This document shows, in pieces, positions 25,144 through 34,909 of a stretch of DNA of 64,000 bases. The position numbers were made by a program, and so were the translations under genes. The stretch's first letter is position 1; every line of letters starts with the position of its first letter. Under the pieces are notes generated by a model. That model was not told the origin of the DNA. It did no database searches and saw nothing but the letters and a program-made list of their open reading frames with translations. Source of the stretch: JAJDOD01 sp039024895 (GTDB lineage Bacteria > Pseudomonadota > Alphaproteobacteria > Rhodobacterales > Rhodobacteraceae); contig JBCCPJ010000004.1 in assembly GCA_039024895.1 (NCBI GenBank), positions 113,061 to 177,060 of the forward strand, given 5' to 3'.

Positions 25144-27684
25144 ATGGTTATCGACTGTGCCATCTTAGAACCTATGGTGCCGCTCGTGACATTTCTTGGC
25201 CGACTTTCAGTGACGAAGACACTGATCATCTTAACGGTTTCCGGTTTTTTCGTTGCCCTTGTTTTTGCGGGTCCGCAGTTGCGGGACCTTGGACAAACGC
25301 ATAGGAAACTTCAGACCGACGCAAATCTTACCCAACTCGCGTTTTCAGTTGGCGAATTGACGCACGAGCTTCAAAAAGAGCGAGGTGCAAGTGCAGGGTT
25401 CATTTCCAGCCAAGGCAACAATTTTGCTGTTGAGCTTCCAGCACAAAGAACTCTCAGCGATGGTGTTATCCAAGCATTTCTGGCCTCCTCGGAAATCGCT
25501 CTTTCGGAAATTGCTGATACCTCTGAACTGCGGGATAAGATCGAAAGTGTTCTGTCACAGCTCGCAAAAGTTCCGGCACTGAGACGTCAGGTGGACAGCC
25601 TTTCGGTTGGAGTGCTGGAGGCGGTCGGGCAAATCACCGCGTTGAATCGCGCTGCCATTGGTCTTCTGCCGGAAATTGGGCAGGAGATTAGCTACGCCGA
25701 TGCCGCTCGTGCTGTTCAACGACATTCGATTCTCATGACGGCAAAAGACATAGCAGGTCTTGAGCGAGCGACTGGTGCGACTGCTTTTGCCATCGCCTCT
25801 AGTGCCGAAGGTGTGGTTCCGACATTAACACTCGGTAGGTTTCAGGGCTTGATTAGAGAGCAAGAAGTGCTTTTCGAAATCTATAGTCAGATTGCGTCAG
25901 ACGAGCTGCAAAGCGCACTCGCAGTACTGGCTTCCTCCGACGCTGCAAAATCAGTCTCAGGCTTGCGGCAAATTTTGGAGTCCGCTGACCCCTCGCAAAT
26001 ACTCGCCATTTCTCCCGAAGAATGGTTTGAAGAAATCACAAGAAAAATGGGGCTCCTAAAGCAGATCGAAACCCTCGGCGCTCAAGAGCTTGTTGACGAG
26101 ACTGAAGAGGCGCTTGAATTATCAACATCTAAAATTTTCGATACACTAGCGCTGTTGATTGTGCTGTTCCTGGCGGTTGGCTCGCTGACCGTTTTCTTCG
26201 CGATGCGCATCGTCAGTGCAATTAAGAAAACAACTAACCGGATTGTTGCTTTGGCGGACGGTGACATCGCGTCCGAAGTCCCTGATGTTGCGCCATCTGA
26301 CCTGAGTAGAATTACAACCGCCCTGGCGGTCTTTCGTGAAAAAGAGCTTGAACTTAATTCGGAAAGGGAACGACAGAATAAACTCGAGTTGAGTTCGGCC
26401 GCAGGAATTAAACGCGTTTCCGAAGATGTGGCAAGAGGGGATTTCTCTTCTCGCATTAGGCTTCGCGATCTTCAGGGGGCTTCCAAGGTTTTGGGAGACG
26501 GCTTGAACACAATCATGTCAGTGGCAGAAAAAACTGTGCAAGATCAGCGAGAGCGAGACAAGCATGCTCTCGAGCACCAGACTGCAATCGCCGAGGCCGG
26601 GCAAGCCGCGATAGCGGAACTGCGAGAAGTTGTTTCGTCCTGCATCCGTGGCGACTTCTCTCAGCGCCTACGAACAGACGATAAGGAAGGTGTTTTTGCC
26701 GAGCTATGCGAAGGCGTAAATCGCATAGGAGAAGTGACAGAGGCCGGGCTATCCGAGGTGACAGATGTCCTGGAAGCGATCGCACATGGAGACCTGTCAA
26801 AGCGCAGTTCCGGTAAGCATGAGGGGATATTTGCCGAAATCTGTGAACGACTGGATGAGACTGCACACTCGTTGAACGATCTTGTGGCTCAAATTGCTGA
26901 TGGTGCTGGCATCGTGCAGTCTTCCGCAGCGGAGCTTAAATCTTCTGCAGATGACCTTGCTCTACGAACCGAACGAAATGCTGCGGCCCTTGTTCAAACG
27001 TCCGCCGCAATAGAGCAATTGACAGCCTCTGTTAGCTCGACGGCTGAGGGTGCCCGAAAGATTGGACAGACTGCGCAATCCACAGAACAAGAAACCAAAG
27101 TCGCGACCGAGGCGGCGGCAAAAATGGTGGCCGCAATCGAGAGCATTGCATCGTCTTCTTCCGAAATATCAAAGATTACAGACGTTATCGATGACATATC
27201 GTTCCAAACAAATCTCTTGGCCCTGAATGCAGGGGTGGAAGCCGCACGGGCGGGTGACGCCGGAAAGGGTTTCGCCGTCGTTGCCTCTGAGGTACGTGTA
27301 CTCGCTCAACGTGCAGCGCAGGCCGCCAAAGATATCAATGAGTTGATTTCACATAGCGAAGTCCAGGTCGCGCAGGGGGTAGAAATTGTCTCCGCCAGCC
27401 GTACTACACTCGAAGACATTCAAAAATCGGTCCGCGCCATGACGGGAGAGTTCTTGTCAATGGTCGAGGCCGCCGCCGAGCAATCGTCCGGCATTGGTGA
27501 GATAAATCGAGCTATCACGGAAATGGAGCAAACAACACAGCAGAACGCGGCAATGTTTGAAGAAACGAGTGCAGTCGTCTTAACCATGCGCGATCAGTCC
27601 AAAGTGCTGAGTTCAACGATTTCTCGGTTCTCTACTTCCGAGGAACACAGAGAGGAAGCTAGTCCTCTACTAAGCGCTTCTTAG
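25144..27684 (+). CDS. Methyl-accepting chemotaxis protein with nitrate/nitrite-sensing-like domain
   Basis: 846-residue transmembrane chemoreceptor. Membrane segment 1 is near residues 22-42 (KTLIILTVSGFFVALVFAG). A long, helical periplasmic part opens LTHELQKERGASAGFISSQG, the pattern of NIT domains. Segment 2 lies near residues 338-360 (LLIVLFLAVGSLTVFFAMRIV). HAMP units follow, one repeated (GDFSSRIRLRDL, GDFSQRLRTDDKEG, GDLSKRSSGKHEG). The signalling hairpin tip is FQTNLLALNAGVEAARAGDAGKGFAVVASEVR. Neither the ATG at 25144 nor the one at 25174 has a clear ribosome site. The gene follows a mobile-element scar and has no che genes nearby. Confidence 0.9.
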   Translation: MVIDCAILEPMVPLVTFLGRLSVTKTLIILTVSGFFVALVFAGPQLRDLGQTHRKLQTDANLTQLAFSVGELTHELQKERGASAGFISSQGNNFAVELPAQRTLSDGVIQAFLASSEIALSEIADTSELRDKIESVLSQLAKVPALRRQVDSLSVGVLEAVGQITALNRAAIGLLPEIGQEISYADAARAVQRHSILMTAKDIAGLERATGATAFAIASSAEGVVPTLTLGRFQGLIREQEVLFEIYSQIASDELQSALAVLASSDAAKSVSGLRQILESADPSQILAISPEEWFEEITRKMGLLKQIETLGAQELVDETEEALELSTSKIFDTLALLIVLFLAVGSLTVFFAMRIVSAIKKTTNRIVALADGDIASEVPDVAPSDLSRITTALAVFREKELELNSERERQNKLELSSAAGIKRVSEDVARGDFSSRIRLRDLQGASKVLGDGLNTIMSVAEKTVQDQRERDKHALEHQTAIAEAGQAAIAELREVVSSCIRGDFSQRLRTDDKEGVFAELCEGVNRIGEVTEAGLSEVTDVLEAIAHGDLSKRSSGKHEGIFAEICERLDETAHSLNDLVAQIADGAGIVQSSAAELKSSADDLALRTERNAAALVQTSAAIEQLTASVSSTAEGARKIGQTAQSTEQETKVATEAAAKMVAAIESIASSSSEISKITDVIDDISFQTNLLALNAGVEAARAGDAGKGFAVVASEVRVLAQRAAQAAKDINELISHSEVQVAQGVEIVSASRTTLEDIQKSVRAMTGEFLSMVEAAAEQSSGIGEINRAITEMEQTTQQNAAMFEETSAVVLTMRDQSKVLSSTISRFSTSEEHREEASPLLSAS

Positions 27685-28423
27685 AAGACGGTGGCTTCGG
27701 TCACTCGACTTAGCGTATTTAAAGCTAACCATTGGTTGTACCCGCCAAATAATCAGTGCTCACATCAGTGAGTTCAAAATTGCCTAGCCTTACGGACAAT
27801 CGGGCCAAACGTTCGCCAAAGACGAAAGTTTTTGGACGCCGCGACCTGGCGTTCGAATGACAAAGCCATCTAACGTTTCCGCCTTCGGCGCGCGAGCGCT
27901 ACAATCATTAATCAACCAAATAGGATATGCGGATAGGGTGCAAAGTGCATTTGTCATCAGAGGAAAAGGAAGCCGAAAGGACAGACGTACCGAGGCCAAA
28001 AGCGTGTGGCCTCGGTCGCCCTTAAACAGCTAAATTGCAAACCTCGCTAAACACTGATCATAACGAACAACTCAGCTTCACGGTCAAATGAGCTGGCATT
28101 CAAGCGATCATCAATGATGGCGGCAATGTCCCGCTGACCTCTCATCCGGGTTAAGTATTGGCCCAACGCGCCACGACAGGTCCAATCTGAGCTAATTATG
28201 TTGAATTGGTAGTGCGTTGCGCACCGACATACGAAATCGTAATAAAACTTTCGTTGTACAAACTTAAATCAGCGAGTTGCCAAGTGCGGCTCACAGTATT
28301 TGCAATAGGAATACCAATTCATTTCTGCAAAAATAGTCTTTCTTGGCACAATTTTTTTGCCGCAGTTGTGGCGGCGTTGAATTCGGGAGTTCAAACAAGC
28401 GACCGAAAGCACAGTTGCAACAC
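27685..28423. other. Intergenic stretch of about 740 bp with a hairpin and one coding-like frame
   Basis: A perfect 9-bp stem (ACCGAGGCC at 27989-27997, GGCCTCGGT at 28008-28016) lies 300 bp after the chemoreceptor, without a T-run. On the minus strand a frame closing near 28050 reads CRGALGQYLTRMRGQRDIAA followed by IIDDRLNASSFDREAELFVM; it has a protein-like composition but no visible start or ribosome site, and I cannot name a family. It may be the tail of a lost gene. Confidence 0.4.
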
Positions 28424-29356
28424 TTAGAACGCCACCTTATCGCCGCCTTTAAGGTCCAGAATTTCTCGCGCCTCATCCGATGTGGCAACTTCAGTTCCAA
28501 GCTCCTCGACAATCCTGCGTATCTTGGCCACTTGTTCGGCGTTGGATTGCGCCAGTTCGCCACGCGCGATCAAAAGGCTGTCTTCCAGCCCGACACGGAC
28601 GTTTCCTCCCATTTGCGTCGCAGTGCTCGCCAAGCCCATTTGTGCGCCTCCCGCGCCAAGGACGGACCACCGATAATCGTCCCCAAACAGCTTGTCGGCG
28701 GTCCGCTTCATAAAGACTAGATTTTCAACGTCCGGGCCAATCCCGCCCAGAATGCCAAAGATAAACTGGATGAAAACTGGAGCCTTGAATAGACTGATTT
28801 CCATGCAGAATTTCAGGTTGTAGAGATGGCCGACATCGTAGCATTCGTGCTCGAACTTGATGTTATGAGGCGCCAGCGTCTCGGCGGCTTCTTTGATGTC
28901 GCGAAAGGTATTGCGGAAGATATTGCCGTCAGAACCCGAAACGTAGTCGCGTTCCCAATCAAACTTCCAGTCATCATACCGATCCGCAAGGGGGTGAAAA
29001 GAGAAGTTCATCGATCCCATATTCATCGAACACATCTCTGGGCTAAACGTTTTCGCGGGCGTGATCCGATCCTGAATGGACAGCGTCAATGAGCCTCCGG
29101 TCGAGATATTCACCACGGCATCGGTAGCCTGTTTGATGCGTGGCAGAAACGGCGCGAAGTCATCTGGGTCTACCGATGGCGCACCCGTTTCATTGTTGCG
29201 GGCATGAAGGTGCAGGATCGACGCTCCGGCTTCTGCGGCCTCGATTGCCTGCTGGGCGATCTCGTCATAGGTATAGGGTAGTGCATCAGACATGGTCGGC
29301 GTGTGGATTGCCCCGGTGACTGCGCATGTGATGATGGTTTTCTTCTGCTTGGCCAC
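28424..29356 (-). CDS. BKACE (beta-keto acid cleavage enzyme, DUF849 family)
   Basis: Zinc-dependent enzyme that, in this family, condenses a beta-keto acid with acetyl-CoA to give acetoacetate and a new acyl-CoA. 310 residues: start KKTIITCAVTGAIHTPTMSD, metal-binding HLHAR near residue 50, STGGS near residue 86, a second conserved FEHECYD segment, and FIFGILGGIGPDVENL-like catalytic-loop sequence, typical of BKACE members such as Kce. It is the last gene of the ten-gene minus-strand operon beginning at 36888, 12 bp after the permease gene. With the 3-hydroxyacyl dehydrogenase upstream, a route from beta-hydroxy acid to beta-keto acid to cleavage is plausible; the substrate is unknown. Confidence 0.9.
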   Translation of the reverse strand: MAKQKKTIITCAVTGAIHTPTMSDALPYTYDEIAQQAIEAAEAGASILHLHARNNETGAPSVDPDDFAPFLPRIKQATDAVVNISTGGSLTLSIQDRITPAKTFSPEMCSMNMGSMNFSFHPLADRYDDWKFDWERDYVSGSDGNIFRNTFRDIKEAAETLAPHNIKFEHECYDVGHLYNLKFCMEISLFKAPVFIQFIFGILGGIGPDVENLVFMKRTADKLFGDDYRWSVLGAGGAQMGLASTATQMGGNVRVGLEDSLLIARGELAQSNAEQVAKIRRIVEELGTEVATSDEAREILDLKGGDKVAF

Positions 29357-29368
29357 GTGTCCGGCTCC

Positions 29369-30358
29369 TTATTTCTCGGCCTTGGCGTTGACCCGGTAGC
29401 TGAGTGGGAAAAGTTCAAGGTCATAGCGCGCGCGGACTAACCCCCAAACCCCCTTTGGTGCCTTCAACATGATGACAATCGCTACGACACCGAGAACGAT
29501 CAGGTAGATGGTGCCAAGATCGGCCAGGGTTTCGCGCAACAAGAAGAAGAGGATTGTTCCGATGATCGGCCCTTCCAATGTGCCAATCCCGCCTATGACG
29601 ACGATAAAGATCACAAATGCTGTCCAGTCGTTCACTGAAAACGCAGCATCAGGGGAAATGCGCAGCTTTTGCAGGAAGATCAGCGCGCCGATGATGGCAG
29701 TAAAGGCGGAGGTGACAACGTAGACCTCCATCTTGGTGCGCCAGATGTTTATGCCAAGCCCGGCGGCGGCCAATTCGCTGTCACGAATGGCTGTGAGGGC
29801 CAGGCCCCGGCGCGATCTGAGGAATAAATAGACCGAGGCAATCACGACGACGACTGCACCAAGAGCCAGCCAGTAACTGAGCGCTTCACGTCCCGATCGG
29901 CTGGAAGCCAATGACCTGACAACGTTGACTGGCAGCGAAGAACCAGAGCCGCCGCCGAGCGCAGAAACTTGCGCGAAGCTCAGGCGGAAAACCTCGGCAA
30001 TTACCCAGGTTCCAATGGCGAAATAGGCGCCCTTCAGACGAAAGATCAAGGCCGCCACGGGAACGGATAGGACCGCCGCCAGAAGCCCCGCAATAAGGAT
30101 CGCGGCCACGGGATGCAGCCCGCCAAACATGGTAAGCGCGAACAGCATGTAGCCGCCAAAACCCACATAGGCTTGCTGTCCAACCGAGACGAGGCCCGCA
30201 TATCCTGCCATCAGATTCCAAAGCACAGCGAGTGATAGGTAGAGATAAATCTCGCCAAGCAACCGCAGATCGGCGCGGCCTGCCCACCATGGGGCGGCGG
30301 TAAGCACCAGCAACCCGAGTGCAGCAATGACCATCGCGGCGAGTGCGGCCGGGGTCAT
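29369..30358 (-). CDS. Branched-chain-type ABC importer permease (LivM family)
   Basis: 329 residues from the ATG at 30358, 17 bp after the LivH-type stop; a longer frame to 30529 overlaps that gene and has poor composition. About ten membrane segments. Family features: LAVLWNLMAGYAGLVSVGQQAYVGFGGYM, RLKGAYFAIGTWVIAEVFRLSFAQ, and the EAA-like loop ALTAIRDSELAAAGLGINIWRTK. It forms the transmembrane pore with the LivH-type permease. No clear ribosome site, consistent with translational coupling. Confidence 0.93.
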   Translation of the reverse strand: MTPAALAAMVIAALGLLVLTAAPWWAGRADLRLLGEIYLYLSLAVLWNLMAGYAGLVSVGQQAYVGFGGYMLFALTMFGGLHPVAAILIAGLLAAVLSVPVAALIFRLKGAYFAIGTWVIAEVFRLSFAQVSALGGGSGSSLPVNVVRSLASSRSGREALSYWLALGAVVVVIASVYLFLRSRRGLALTAIRDSELAAAGLGINIWRTKMEVYVVTSAFTAIIGALIFLQKLRISPDAAFSVNDWTAFVIFIVVIGGIGTLEGPIIGTILFFLLRETLADLGTIYLIVLGVVAIVIMLKAPKGVWGLVRARYDLELFPLSYRVNAKAEK

Positions 30359-30375
30359 GCGCGTCACAGGCCGGC

Positions 30376-31239
30376 TCAATGCGATACTCTCGGGAACAGG
30401 CCGTTCGGGCGAACAGCAAGAACAATCAGAAACGCGACGTGCCCGGCAAGAAGTTGCCAGCCCGGATCGATCTTGGCGCCAAGCGTTTGAGCGACGCCAA
30501 GAATTACCCCACCCGCAAGGGTGCCCCACAAATTACCCAGGCCCCCGATGATGACGGCTTCGAACCCGAAAATCAACCGGGCACCACCTACAGACGGGTC
30601 AAAGCTGGTGCGCACCCCTAGCAAGACCCCTGCAATCGCCGTGACAGCCAAGGCAAGCGCCATGGCCAAGCCAAACACATGCGCCTTGTTCAATCCCATA
30701 AGTTGCGCGATGTCGGAATTGTCGGAAACCGCCCGAAAAGCCCGGCCGACGCTGGTGCGGTAGAAGATAAACTGAAGCCCGGCGATCACCGCAACGGCGA
30801 TTGCAAATGTCATCAGCGGCAAGACGCCAATCGACACCCCCCCTGCCGAGAGACTGGCTGTCTCGATGGCTCCGGCATTCATCTTTTGCGGATCGGCTGA
30901 GTAGCCCTCTAGCAGCGCATTTTGAAGTATAACAGACAGGCCAAACGTCACCAGCAAGGGCGGCAAGATGTCGTCACCCAGCGTCTGATTCAGGATGCCA
31001 CGTTGCAAGACATAACCTATTGCCGCCATCAGCGCCATTACGAGAAGCAACGCCATGAACGGGTGAACACCAAGCATGATTGTCGTAGACAGCCCCAGAT
31101 AGGCCGCCAGAATGATCAGGTCGCCATGCGCGATGTTGACCAATCGCATGACCCCGAAAATCAGCGACAGGCCTGCCGCAAAAAGTGCATAAAGACCTCC
31201 CAGCAACGTGCCTTGTATGATTGCAGAGACCCAATCCAT
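30376..31239 (-). CDS. Branched-chain-type ABC importer permease (LivH family)
   Basis: 287 residues, about eight membrane segments. The N-terminus QGTLLGGLYALFAAGLSLIFGVMRLVNIAHGDLIIL is the classic LivH pattern. The EAA loop is TSVGRAFRAVSDNSDIAQLMGLNKAHVFGLAMALA. The ATG overlaps the stop of the LivF-type gene by one base (TAATG). It partners the LivM-type permease in the catabolic operon, so the importer probably brings in the pathway's substrate. Confidence 0.93.
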   Translation of the reverse strand: MDWVSAIIQGTLLGGLYALFAAGLSLIFGVMRLVNIAHGDLIILAAYLGLSTTIMLGVHPFMALLLVMALMAAIGYVLQRGILNQTLGDDILPPLLVTFGLSVILQNALLEGYSADPQKMNAGAIETASLSAGGVSIGVLPLMTFAIAVAVIAGLQFIFYRTSVGRAFRAVSDNSDIAQLMGLNKAHVFGLAMALALAVTAIAGVLLGVRTSFDPSVGGARLIFGFEAVIIGGLGNLWGTLAGGVILGVAQTLGAKIDPGWQLLAGHVAFLIVLAVRPNGLFPRVSH

Positions 31240-31949
31240 TATGCCTCGACTCCGAAATAGGCGCGGGTGATCTCTTCACGGCTGATCGCTCTGGTTTCGC
31301 CCGACAGAGACACGCGACCCTCTTGCAGGCAATAGACGCGTGAAGACACAGAGAGAGCTTTGGAGATATCCTGCTCTACAATCATCGCCGTCATGCCGTC
31401 GCCAACGATACCGGGCAGGGCCTCGTAAATTGATTTGATAATAACCGGGGCAAGCCCAAGGCTAATCTCATCGAACAAGATCAAATCGGGATTTGCCATC
31501 AAAGCGCGCCCAATGGCCACCATCTGCTGTTGCCCGCCGGACAGCGTTGTCGAGGCCTGGTGCTTTCGCTCGTCCAGTATCGGAAAAAGAGAATAAACCT
31601 TTTGCAGCGACCACGGCCCGCTGCGGCCAACCTGTGCGCCGATAAGAAGGTTTTCTTCGACGGAGAGCGACGGGAAAAGTTGCCGCCCCTCTGGCACCAG
31701 CGCCACACCATGATACGCGACCTGATCCGCACGCAAGGACCCAATGGGTTTGCCCTGGAACTTGATCTGTTCCGGCGCGTTTTTCAAAAGCCCGGAAATG
31801 GAACGCATCAACGTGGTTTTGCCAGCTCCGTTCGCGCCTATGATCGCCACCACCTCCCCGGTGTCGATGGACATATCCACCCCGAACAGGGCCTGGAAGT
31901 CGCCGTAGTGGGCTTCGAGCGAGCGAAGGCTGAGCATGGGATCAGCCAT
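31239..31949 (-). CDS. Branched-chain-type ABC importer ATPase (LivF family)
   Basis: 236 residues from the ATG at 31949 (MADPMLSLRSLEAHYGD); upstream codons are less likely because this ATG overlaps the LivG-type stop as ATGGCTGA. Walker A GANGAGKTT, the Q-loop segment VPEGRQLFPSLSVEENLLIG that marks LivF proteins, the signature LSGGQQQM, and Walker B DLILFDEISLGLAP. It pairs with the LivG-type ATPase. Confidence 0.93.
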   Translation of the reverse strand: MADPMLSLRSLEAHYGDFQALFGVDMSIDTGEVVAIIGANGAGKTTLMRSISGLLKNAPEQIKFQGKPIGSLRADQVAYHGVALVPEGRQLFPSLSVEENLLIGAQVGRSGPWSLQKVYSLFPILDERKHQASTTLSGGQQQMVAIGRALMANPDLILFDEISLGLAPVIIKSIYEALPGIVGDGMTAMIVEQDISKALSVSSRVYCLQEGRVSLSGETRAISREEITRAYFGVEA

Positions 31950-32670
31950 CCGCGTCGATCCCAAGATATATTTCTCTAACTTCGGGGCTGCTCATAATCT
32001 CTTTGGGTTCGCCTTCTGCAATTTTCCGACCGAAGTCGATCACGATAAGACGCTCAACCACGGCCAGAAGGGCGTGAACGACGTGTTCGATCCAGATAAT
32101 GGTCGTGCCATTGGCGTGGATGCGCTTGATCGTGTCGATCAAGGCGCCACATTCCGCATCGGTAAGACCGCCCGCGATCTCGTCCAGCAGCAGAAGCTTG
32201 GGTTTGACCGACAAGGCGCGGGCAAGCTCTAGCCGTTTCCGTTCAAGCAGTGACAGCGACCCGGCGCGCGTATTCGCTTTTGCGATCAGCCCAGTTTCCT
32301 CAAGCACGTCTAGCGCATGGGTTTCCGCCGCCGCACCAGACAGCCCGGCCCCTTGGGTTGCACCGACCAAGGCGTTCTCGAACACCGTCATGCCGCCAAA
32401 AGGTTGCGGGATCTGGAACGATCTGGCAACGCCCATCTTACAGCGCGCCGCAGCAGAGGTCTGCGTGATGTCGCGCCCCTCGAAATGAATTGATCCGCCG
32501 TCAGGTCTCAGCGCCCCGGTGATCAGGTTGAAAAGTGATGTCTTGCCCGCCCCGTTGGGCCCAAGGATACCAACGGCGTCTCCTTGGGCCACGTCGAAAC
32601 TGCTGGCATCGGCGACGACAACCGCCCCGAATGCCTTTTGCAGTTCGTTTACGGAAAGGATGGCAGACAA
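31942..32670 (-). CDS. Branched-chain-type ABC importer ATPase (LivG family)
   Basis: 242 residues. Walker A GPNGAGKTS, then NLITGALRPDGGSIHFEGRDIT and VARSFQIPQPFGGMTVFENALVG, typical of LivG. The signature motif is degenerate: LSLLERKRLELARAL where most have LSYGxQRRLEIARAL, as often in LivG. Walker B KLLLLDEIAGGLTDAE. A His (IEHVVHALLAV) fills the switch position. It follows the binding-protein gene by 10 bp. Confidence 0.92.
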   Translation of the reverse strand: MSAILSVNELQKAFGAVVVADASSFDVAQGDAVGILGPNGAGKTSLFNLITGALRPDGGSIHFEGRDITQTSAAARCKMGVARSFQIPQPFGGMTVFENALVGATQGAGLSGAAAETHALDVLEETGLIAKANTRAGSLSLLERKRLELARALSVKPKLLLLDEIAGGLTDAECGALIDTIKRIHANGTTIIWIEHVVHALLAVVERLIVIDFGRKIAEGEPKEIMSSPEVREIYLGIDADG

Positions 32671-32680
32671 GATCAGTACC

Positions 32681-33952
32681 TTAGACCAAGAGCTTCAATT
32701 CGCCGCCTAGCGGGATATTTGGCGCGGCCGCGTTGTTGGTGATGACAAGCTCCATCGCATCGCCCGACTTCTGCCATTGCCCGGCGACCAGCGGGGTCTT
32801 TGTCACATTGGGCACCGGCCCGTTGCCAAAGTTCACATCACCCACGATCGTCGACATGTTCGTGCCTTTGATAGCGTCCACGATTGCAGCCGGATCATCA
32901 AGATCGGCCGCACGGGACACCACATCCCGCACAACCTCGAACAGAGCATGCTTGAACCCGATTGGCTGCGTCCACGGACGTCCGCTGGCAGAGGTATAGC
33001 CATCGGCCAGGTCCTTGGCGCTGGCGCCAGTCAGGGACGAGTTGAAAGGATGGTTCGGGCTCCACCAGATTTCCGATGTCAGGCCATCGCCGCGCTCGCC
33101 GAGGCTCTCGATGACGGAGGGGAAGAGCAGCGCCTTGCCGATGGTCACCACCTTCGGGCGGAAATCCTGCTGCGCGGCCTGCGCCCAGAAGGTTGCAAAG
33201 TCGGGCGGGATCATGTTGCCGGTGATGATCTCGCATCCCGCGTCCTTGAAGGCCGAGATGTAGTTCGAAAAGTCGTCGTTCAGCGGCTGATAGCGACCGG
33301 GATCGGTGAGCGCGAAACCCGCCTCGGCCAAAGGCTTGGGAAACCCAAGCTCGGGATGGCCCCAGGCGTTGCCGTCAGCATCATTTGGGAACAAACCACC
33401 AATGTTATTCGCCGCACCAGAGCTCGCCCAGAGGTCCAAGAAGTTACCGATGACATCTTCCAGCCCCCAGAAGAAATGATACGTATATTCAAATCCTTCC
33501 GCCGGGTTGCCGTTGCGGCCAAAGAAATAGGGCTGCCAGGGGCAGTCGGTGGTGATGCAGGGCACTTCGTTGATCTCAGCCTGATCCGACACCGGATTCG
33601 TCGTATCGGGGGTCGATGCCGCAACAATGATGTCAACCTCGTCTCCCAAAATCAGGTCCGCTGCCACTTCTGCGGCACGGTTTGGGTTGGATTGGCTGTC
33701 CTTCGAGATGATCTCGATGTTGTAGGCTTTGCCGTTGTTCTCGACCCCGCCAGCCAGCGCCGCTCTGATGCCTTCGAGCACGTAGTCGTCGGCTTCGGCG
33801 AAGCCCGCAAGCGGGCCCGTACGCGGGCTGATATGACCAACTTTGATGGTGGGCGCCTGCGCATATGCCCGTGTGCTTGTCAGAATTGCTGGAGCGGCCA
33901 CTGTGGCGGCGAGCCCTTTCAATACGGATCGTCTATTGGCGAATGTCGTCAT
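32681..33952 (-). CDS. Periplasmic binding protein of the Liv-type importer (Peripla_BP_6)
   Basis: 423 residues from the ATG at 33952, preceded by GGGAGGAG. It carries a twin-arginine signal (ANRRSVLKGLAATVAAPAIL). The type I periplasmic fold begins with TIKVGHISPRTGPLAGFAEADDYVLEGIRAAL and continues with an inner segment AAEVAADLILGDEVDIIVAASTPDTTNPVSDQAEI. The ligand is unknown. Twin-arginine export and length above 400 place it with the carboxylate or aromatic-amide binders rather than the leucine-type proteins. It gives the operon its substrate uptake. Confidence 0.92.
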   Translation of the reverse strand: MTTFANRRSVLKGLAATVAAPAILTSTRAYAQAPTIKVGHISPRTGPLAGFAEADDYVLEGIRAALAGGVENNGKAYNIEIISKDSQSNPNRAAEVAADLILGDEVDIIVAASTPDTTNPVSDQAEINEVPCITTDCPWQPYFFGRNGNPAEGFEYTYHFFWGLEDVIGNFLDLWASSGAANNIGGLFPNDADGNAWGHPELGFPKPLAEAGFALTDPGRYQPLNDDFSNYISAFKDAGCEIITGNMIPPDFATFWAQAAQQDFRPKVVTIGKALLFPSVIESLGERGDGLTSEIWWSPNHPFNSSLTGASAKDLADGYTSASGRPWTQPIGFKHALFEVVRDVVSRAADLDDPAAIVDAIKGTNMSTIVGDVNFGNGPVPNVTKTPLVAGQWQKSGDAMELVITNNAAAPNIPLGGELKLLV

Positions 33953-33976
33953 TTTAACTCCTCCCAAAGCCATTGT

Positions 33977-34909
33977 TCATTCGGGCAATATTGCCTCTAG
34001 TTTCCTCAAGTGATTGGCGACGCGCGCCTTGGTGGTTTCAAGGTCGCCTTCTTTCCAATCGCGAAACCCCGCGCCAGCGGACATGCCTTCACGCCCCTTG
34101 TCCCGCAGTTCTTGCAGATACGGCGAAGGCTCGCCGCGCTTGCTCAGATCAAAGAGAACCTGCCGGTGGATGTCCTGCGTGAGTTCAAGTCCAACCAGAT
34201 CGGCGTTCTCCAATGGCCCAAGAACCGCCAAGCGACGCCCAAAGCTGGCTTTCACAACATCATCCACCGCTTCTGCGCTGCAAATGCCATTTTCAACCAG
34301 CGAGATCGCCTCGCGCCACAACGCGTGTTGCAGGCGGTTCCCGATGAAGCCGGGCACGTCCTTTTCAACCATAACCGGGGTCTTCCCGGCATCCGCTAGG
34401 AGATCGTGCATTCGGTCCGCCGCAAGCGGAAGGGTCCATTCGGTTTTGACGACTTCGACCAATGGAATGATATGCGGCGGATTCCACCAATGCGTGCCAA
34501 TTGCACGGTCGGGTCGTGCAAGGTCGCTCATGATGTCCGTGATCGGTATGACCGAGGTGTTTGACGCCAGGATCGCATCATTGGGCGCATGCGCCTCGAT
34601 CTCGGCGAAAATCGATTTCTTTAGAGCCAGCTTTTCGGGAGCGGCCTCAAAAACAAACGCCGCGCTTTCGACCGCCGAGCCAACGGAACTATGCAGTTCG
34701 ATCTTGTTCAGCGCCTTCGCCACCTCGACTTCCGTTGCCCCCAAAAGCTGCATACTCTCCGACATGCGGCGCTGCGCGCTGCCCAGCATTTCCTTTGAAG
34801 GGTCATACAAGGCAACGTACTGACCGGCCCGCGCAAAGGTCAGCGCGATCCCATGCCCCATCAACCCGGCACCGATCACTGCGATCTGCTGGTTCTTCGC
34901 AATCTTCAT
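33977..34909 (-). CDS. 3-hydroxyacyl-CoA dehydrogenase family protein (beta-hydroxy acid oxidation)
   Basis: 310 residues with an N-terminal Rossmann fold (IGAGLMGHGIALTFARAGQ) and a C-terminal helical domain. Landmarks: SNTSVIPITDI, the catalytic-His region GTHWWNPPHIIPLVEVV, and PGFIGNRLQHALWREAISLVENG. The GTHWWNPP pattern fits the short members (L-carnitine or L-gulonate dehydrogenase-like) rather than the fatty-acid enzymes. Expected reaction: NAD-dependent oxidation of a beta-hydroxy acid to a beta-keto acid, which would feed the BKACE enzyme. Its start overlaps the SDR stop as ATGA. Confidence 0.88.
   Translation of the reverse strand: MKIAKNQQIAVIGAGLMGHGIALTFARAGQYVALYDPSKEMLGSAQRRMSESMQLLGATEVEVAKALNKIELHSSVGSAVESAAFVFEAAPEKLALKKSIFAEIEAHAPNDAILASNTSVIPITDIMSDLARPDRAIGTHWWNPPHIIPLVEVVKTEWTLPLAADRMHDLLADAGKTPVMVEKDVPGFIGNRLQHALWREAISLVENGICSAEAVDDVVKASFGRRLAVLGPLENADLVGLELTQDIHRQVLFDLSKRGEPSPYLQELRDKGREGMSAGAGFRDWKEGDLETTKARVANHLRKLEAILPE

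Noticed and set aside
32777..34000. 407-codon plus-strand ORF antisense to the Liv-type binding protein
   Set aside because: It lies on the opposite strand of a clear binding protein with signal and domain motifs, has no ribosome site and has Arg/His-rich composition typical of shadow frames in GC-rich DNA.
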